Below are positions 57,506 to 64,000 of a DNA stretch of 64,000 bases, piece after piece. Position 1 is the first letter of the stretch, and each line of letters opens with the position of its first letter. A program made the translations under genes and the position numbers. The DNA is taken from NCBI GenBank assembly GCA_963840805.1, contig CAWJAJ010000002.1, forward strand, positions 175,654-239,653. Reading direction: 5' to 3'. Under the pieces are notes generated by a model, which was not told the origin of the DNA, did not search any database, and saw nothing but the letters and a program-made list of their open reading frames with translations. This DNA comes from CADEEN01 sp963840805. Its GTDB lineage: Bacteria; Pseudomonadota; Gammaproteobacteria; Burkholderiales; Burkholderiaceae_C.

Positions 57506-59200
57506 GTGAGCGCATCCAGTAAACCATGGCTGGAACAATACCCACCCGGGGTTCCTGCCGAGATCCCGCTCGATCGCCACACGACGCTGGCGGACCTGCT
57601 CGAGACGGCGTTCCGCGACTATCGGCAGCGCGATGCCGCGGAATGCATGGGCACGCGGCTTCGATTTGCACAACTCGACCAGTTGTCGCACGACCTCGGG
57701 GCCTGGCTGCAAGGGCTCGGGTTACCACGCGGTTCGCGCGTCGCGCTGATGATGCCTAACCTGCCTCAGTACATGGTGGCGATCGCCGCCGTTCTGCGTG
57801 CAGGATTTGCAGTCGTCAACGTGAATCCCATGTATACGGCGCGTGAACTCCAGCACCAGCTTCGCGACTCCGAAGCGGACGTGATCCTGGTCTTGGAGAA
57901 CTTCGCCTGCACACTGGCGGATGTCATCGACCGTACGGCCGTCAAGCACGTCGTGTTGGTGGGCTTGGGCGATCTGCTTGGGTTCTGGAAGGGACGACTG
58001 GTCAACTTTGCGGTCCGGCATGTGCGCAAGATGGTCCCCGAGTTTCATCTGGCGCTTGGCGATGGTCACACCGTCACGCGCTTCAACGAAGCATGCGCAC
58101 TCGGGTCGAGACTGCCGCTTCGTAGGTTCGACTTGGGGGCCGACGATGTCGCCTTCTTGCAGTACACAGGGGGCACGACCGGCGTCTCCAAAGGCGCGAC
58201 GCTCCTGCATCGAAATGTGGTCGCGAACGTCCTGCAGACAGAGGCCTGGTTCAAGCCGATGTTGGAAAAGCTCGGGCACAGCCCGATGACGATCGTCTGT
58301 GCATTGCCCCTGTATCACATCTTTGCACTGACAATCTGCTACCTGATGGGTGCGCGCCTGGGCGCCATGAACCTGTTGATTCCAAACCCACGCGATCTCC
58401 GGACCTTCGTCAGGGCGCTGTCGCGACACCGCGTCAACATGTTCCCAGCGGTCAACACGCTGTTCAACGCATTGGCGAGTGACCCAGAGTTCGCTCGACT
58501 GGACTTCTCAGGATTGGTCGTCTCGAACGGCGGTGGCATGGCAGTGCAGGAGGCGACGGCCAATTTATGGCAGCGCGTGACCGGCTGCCCAGTGATCGAA
58601 GGCTACGGCCTGTCGGAGACCTCTCCGGTGGCTACATCCAATCGCATCGATACCCACACTTTCACGGGCACGATTGGTTTGCCCCTTCCCTCAACTGACA
58701 TCGTCATCCGCGACGATAGCGGCAAGGATGTGCCGTATGGTGCCGCTGGGGAGATCTGCATCCGGGGGCCGCAGGTCATGGCCGGCTACTGGCGGCGGCC
58801 GGACGAAACAACCAACGTCATGACCGACGACGGCTACTTTAAGTCAGGCGATATCGGGGTGATGGACAACCAGGGCAACGTGAAGATCGTCGATCGCAAG
58901 AAGGACATGATCCTGGTATCCGGCTTCAACGTGTATCCGGCGGAGATTGAACAGGTGGTCAGCCGACACTCCGGCGTTCTCGAGTGTGCCGCCATCGGCA
59001 TTCCGGACGATCGATCTGGCGAAGCGGTCAAATTGTTCGTGGTGAAGCGAGATGCGGCGCTATCGGAGGAGGATCTCGCAGAATACTGCCGTCAAAATTT
59101 CACTGCCTACAAGCGCCCAAGATACATCGAATTTCGCGACGATCTGCCGAAGAGCAATGTCGGCAAGATACTGCGCCGCGAGTTACGCAGCGGAAACTAA
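57506..59200 (+). CDS. fadD: Long-chain fatty acid-CoA ligase
   Basis: 564-residue AMP-forming acyl-CoA synthetase. A8-type loop YTGGTTGVSKGATLLHRN, then VIEGYGLSETSPVATSNRID (A5), YFKSGDIGVMDNQGNVKIVD (hinge) and the C-terminal SNVGKILRRELR with the catalytic Lys. MSASSKPWLEQYPPGVPAEI is typical of FadD of this group. Start GTG 57506. It is followed by a strong terminator and faces the ribosomal RNA operon. Confidence 0.92.
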   Translation: MSASSKPWLEQYPPGVPAEIPLDRHTTLADLLETAFRDYRQRDAAECMGTRLRFAQLDQLSHDLGAWLQGLGLPRGSRVALMMPNLPQYMVAIAAVLRAGFAVVNVNPMYTARELQHQLRDSEADVILVLENFACTLADVIDRTAVKHVVLVGLGDLLGFWKGRLVNFAVRHVRKMVPEFHLALGDGHTVTRFNEACALGSRLPLRRFDLGADDVAFLQYTGGTTGVSKGATLLHRNVVANVLQTEAWFKPMLEKLGHSPMTIVCALPLYHIFALTICYLMGARLGAMNLLIPNPRDLRTFVRALSRHRVNMFPAVNTLFNALASDPEFARLDFSGLVVSNGGGMAVQEATANLWQRVTGCPVIEGYGLSETSPVATSNRIDTHTFTGTIGLPLPSTDIVIRDDSGKDVPYGAAGEICIRGPQVMAGYWRRPDETTNVMTDDGYFKSGDIGVMDNQGNVKIVDRKKDMILVSGFNVYPAEIEQVVSRHSGVLECAAIGIPDDRSGEAVKLFVVKRDAALSEEDLAEYCRQNFTAYKRPRYIEFRDDLPKSNVGKILRRELRSGN

Positions 59201-59227
59201 CCGGATCGCCGGGAGCACCAGAAAGCG

Positions 59228-59257
59228 AAAAGCCCGGCCATCACTGGCCGGGCTTTT
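59228..59257. terminator. Bidirectional terminator between fadD and the rRNA operon
   Basis: AAAAGCCCGGCCA-TCAC-TGGCCGGGCTTTT: a perfect 13-bp stem with a 4-base loop and T-tracts on both sides. It can end fadD on the plus strand and the 5S end of the rRNA operon on the minus strand. Confidence 0.9.
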
Positions 59258-59267
59258 CCATTTAATA

Positions 59268-59382
59268 GCCTGACAATGTCCTACTTTCACACGGGAACCC
59301 GCACTATCATCGGCGCTGAGGCGTTTCACTGTCCTGTTCGGGATGGGAAGGAGTGGGACCACCTCGCTATGGTCATCAGGCT
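59268..59382 (-). rRNA. rrf: 5S ribosomal RNA
   Basis: The complement reads GCCTGATGACCATAGCGAGG near the 5' end, with CCCATCCCGAACAGGACAGT in the middle and a 3' end pairing with the 5' end. About 115 bases; the last gene of the minus-strand rRNA operon, 11 bases before the terminator. Confidence 0.95.
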
Positions 59383-59475
59383 TAACTTTTTGCCTCCCCG
59401 ACACAGTCAGAGAGACCAATTCACAGAATCAAATCAGTTTGATTGCGTACCAACCTGGCATAACGCTTTGACGGT

Positions 59476-59489
59476 CGTCAAAGTTATAG

Positions 59490-59496
<7 letters not shown>
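59476..59496. repeat. Pre-23S processing stem, 3' arm
   Basis: CGTCAAAGTTATAGGGTCAAG is the exact inverse of the arm at 62354-62374 (21 of 21 bases). The two would pair in the precursor RNA to form the RNase III processing stem. A further pair outside it (GGCATAACGC near 59,458 and GCGTTATGCC near 62,433) extends the pairing. Confidence 0.75.
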
Positions 59497-62353
<2,857 letters not shown>

Positions 62354-62361
<8 letters not shown>

Positions 62362-62374
62362 TATAACTTTGACG
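62354..62374. repeat. Pre-23S processing stem, 5' arm
   Basis: The exact inverse partner of 59476-59496, at the start of 23S. It brackets the 23S ends, as in known rRNA operons. Confidence 0.75.
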
Positions 62375-62584
62375 CCTCGCTGTAGAGGCATCGTCAAGGA
62401 CTCATCGATCTTGCGATCGGATTGAGTATTACGCGTTATGCCGTTTCTTCAAGCTCGAGTTGAGCTGAAGTTTGGTGACGCAATCAAAAAGTTGCCGACG
62501 GCACGGTCTGCCATGAAGCAGTTTCCGTCGACAACACTGATTCGACTCTATGAATTGTTAAAGAACGACAGCCGATCAAACGAT

Positions 62585-62621
62585 CGGACACGCAAGCGAT
62601 CATTGATCGCTTGCGTGTCCG
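62585..62621. repeat. Perfect 18-bp hairpin in the 16S-23S spacer
   Basis: CGGACACGCAAGCGATCA, one T, then its exact inverse TGATCGCTTGCGTGTCCG. It lies between the tRNA-Ala gene (9 bases away) and the 23S gene. Perhaps a processing signal for tRNA-Ala or the spacer; function unproven. Confidence 0.7.
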
Positions 62622-62629
62622 ACGTGAAA

Positions 62630-62705
62630 TGGTGGAGGTGAACGGGATCGAACCGATGACCCCCTGCTTGCAAAGCAGGTGCTCTCCCAGCTGAGCTACA
62701 CCCCC
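62630..62705 (-). tRNA. tRNA-Ala (anticodon TGC)
   Basis: 76 bases, complement begins GGGGGTGTAGCTCAGCTGGG, anticodon loop CTTTGCAAG (TGC), T-loop GGTTCGATC, encoded CCA end. Located in the 16S-23S spacer. Confidence 0.97.
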
Positions 62706-62717
62706 GAGTGGACAGGA

Positions 62718-62794
62718 TGGTGGGTCTGGTTGGATTCGAACCAACGACCCCCGCCTTATCAAGACGGTGCTCTAACCGACTGAGCTACAGACCC
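62718..62794 (-). tRNA. tRNA-Ile (anticodon GAT)
   Basis: 77 bases, complement begins GGGTCTGTAGCTCAGTCGGT, anticodon loop CTTGATAAG (GAT), T-loop GGTTCGAAT, encoded CCA end. Lies 12 bases from tRNA-Ala; the order 16S-Ile-Ala-23S-5S is standard. Confidence 0.97.
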
Positions 62795-62945
62795 ATCGCA
62801 CAACTATTGTGATCCGCGACGATCCGATCTCGCGTCGAAACCAGCAGCGCCAAGGCGCTTGGCCGCAATCGCCGGTTCACGTTTCACTCACTGTCGTAAA
62901 ACACAGCCGATAAGGGTGGGCGCCAAGAATTTGAGTGCTTTTTCC

Positions 62946-64000
<1,055 letters not shown>

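Noticed and set aside
62484..62762. A minus-strand ORF crossing the tRNA-Ala and tRNA-Ile genes
   Set aside because: It translates tRNA genes and spacer sequence.

Overview
The window is chromosomal DNA of a high-GC betaproteobacterium. The evidence is a 16S-tRNA-Ile-tRNA-Ala-23S-5S operon with betaproteobacterial sequence, a TctC (Bug) solute receptor, the tyrS / M23 peptidase / anmK / erpA / bactofilin / rplM-rpsI neighbourhood, and strong G/C bias at third codon positions. The 16S fragment and gene set fit Burkholderiales, probably the Rubrivivax-Leptothrix-Methylibium group; this placement is inference.

Layout: (1) 0.2-4.2 kb: a TRAP transporter (dctP-dctQ-dctM) and an orphan TctC receptor, followed by an MmgE/PrpD protein. 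(2) 5.7-7.0 kb: nikR facing a NiCoT nickel permease with a candidate NikR box. (3) 7.0-12.5 kb, minus strand: a dimethylglycine-dehydrogenase-like flavoenzyme, an EamA permease and a Na/Pi cotransporter. (4) 12.5-28.1 kb: a phosphonate island. phnY, phnA and a GntR regulator read leftward. A 2-aminoethylphosphonate (2-AEP) ABC transporter (phnS, phnT, fused phnU), phnW, a four-gene gamma-glutamylation module (glutamine-synthetase-like ligase, Fe alcohol dehydrogenase, gamma-glutamyl hydrolase, aldehyde dehydrogenase), a HAD phosphatase and a PbfA-like class III PLP enzyme read rightward. (5) 28-36 kb: housekeeping genes (dtd, CDF exporter, tyrS, M23 peptidase, anmK, erpA, bactofilin, rpsI, rplM). 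(6) 36-46 kb: GNAT, DUF2726, srkA, htpG, a DadA-like oxidase, amn and an EF-G paralogue. (7) 46-57.5 kb: an ArsR/SRPBCC operon, small ORFs, an HDOD protein, lrp / hppD / phhA (Phe and Tyr catabolism) and a GMC oxidoreductase / Tat protein / lipase operon. (8) 57.5-64 kb: a FadD-type acyl-CoA ligase facing a ribosomal RNA operon truncated at the window edge.

How the phosphonate genes fit together: PhnSTU imports 2-AEP. PhnW transaminates it to phosphonoacetaldehyde, PhnY oxidises that to phosphonoacetate, and PhnA cleaves the C-P bond to acetate and phosphate. The PbfA-like enzyme would bring hydroxylated 2-AEP into the same route. The gamma-glutamyl module has the enzyme logic for turning an amino alcohol such as ethanolamine into an amino acid such as glycine; that substrate is inference.

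A major caveat is that about 5.2-26.7 kb and 38.6-42.2 kb are full of one-base insertions. In nearly every case I could resolve, the extra base sits directly after a third codon position, as if two alternative third bases (usually C and G) had been written one after the other. I therefore treat these genes as intact genes with consensus errors, not pseudogenes; their coordinates are outer bounds and their reading frames jump.
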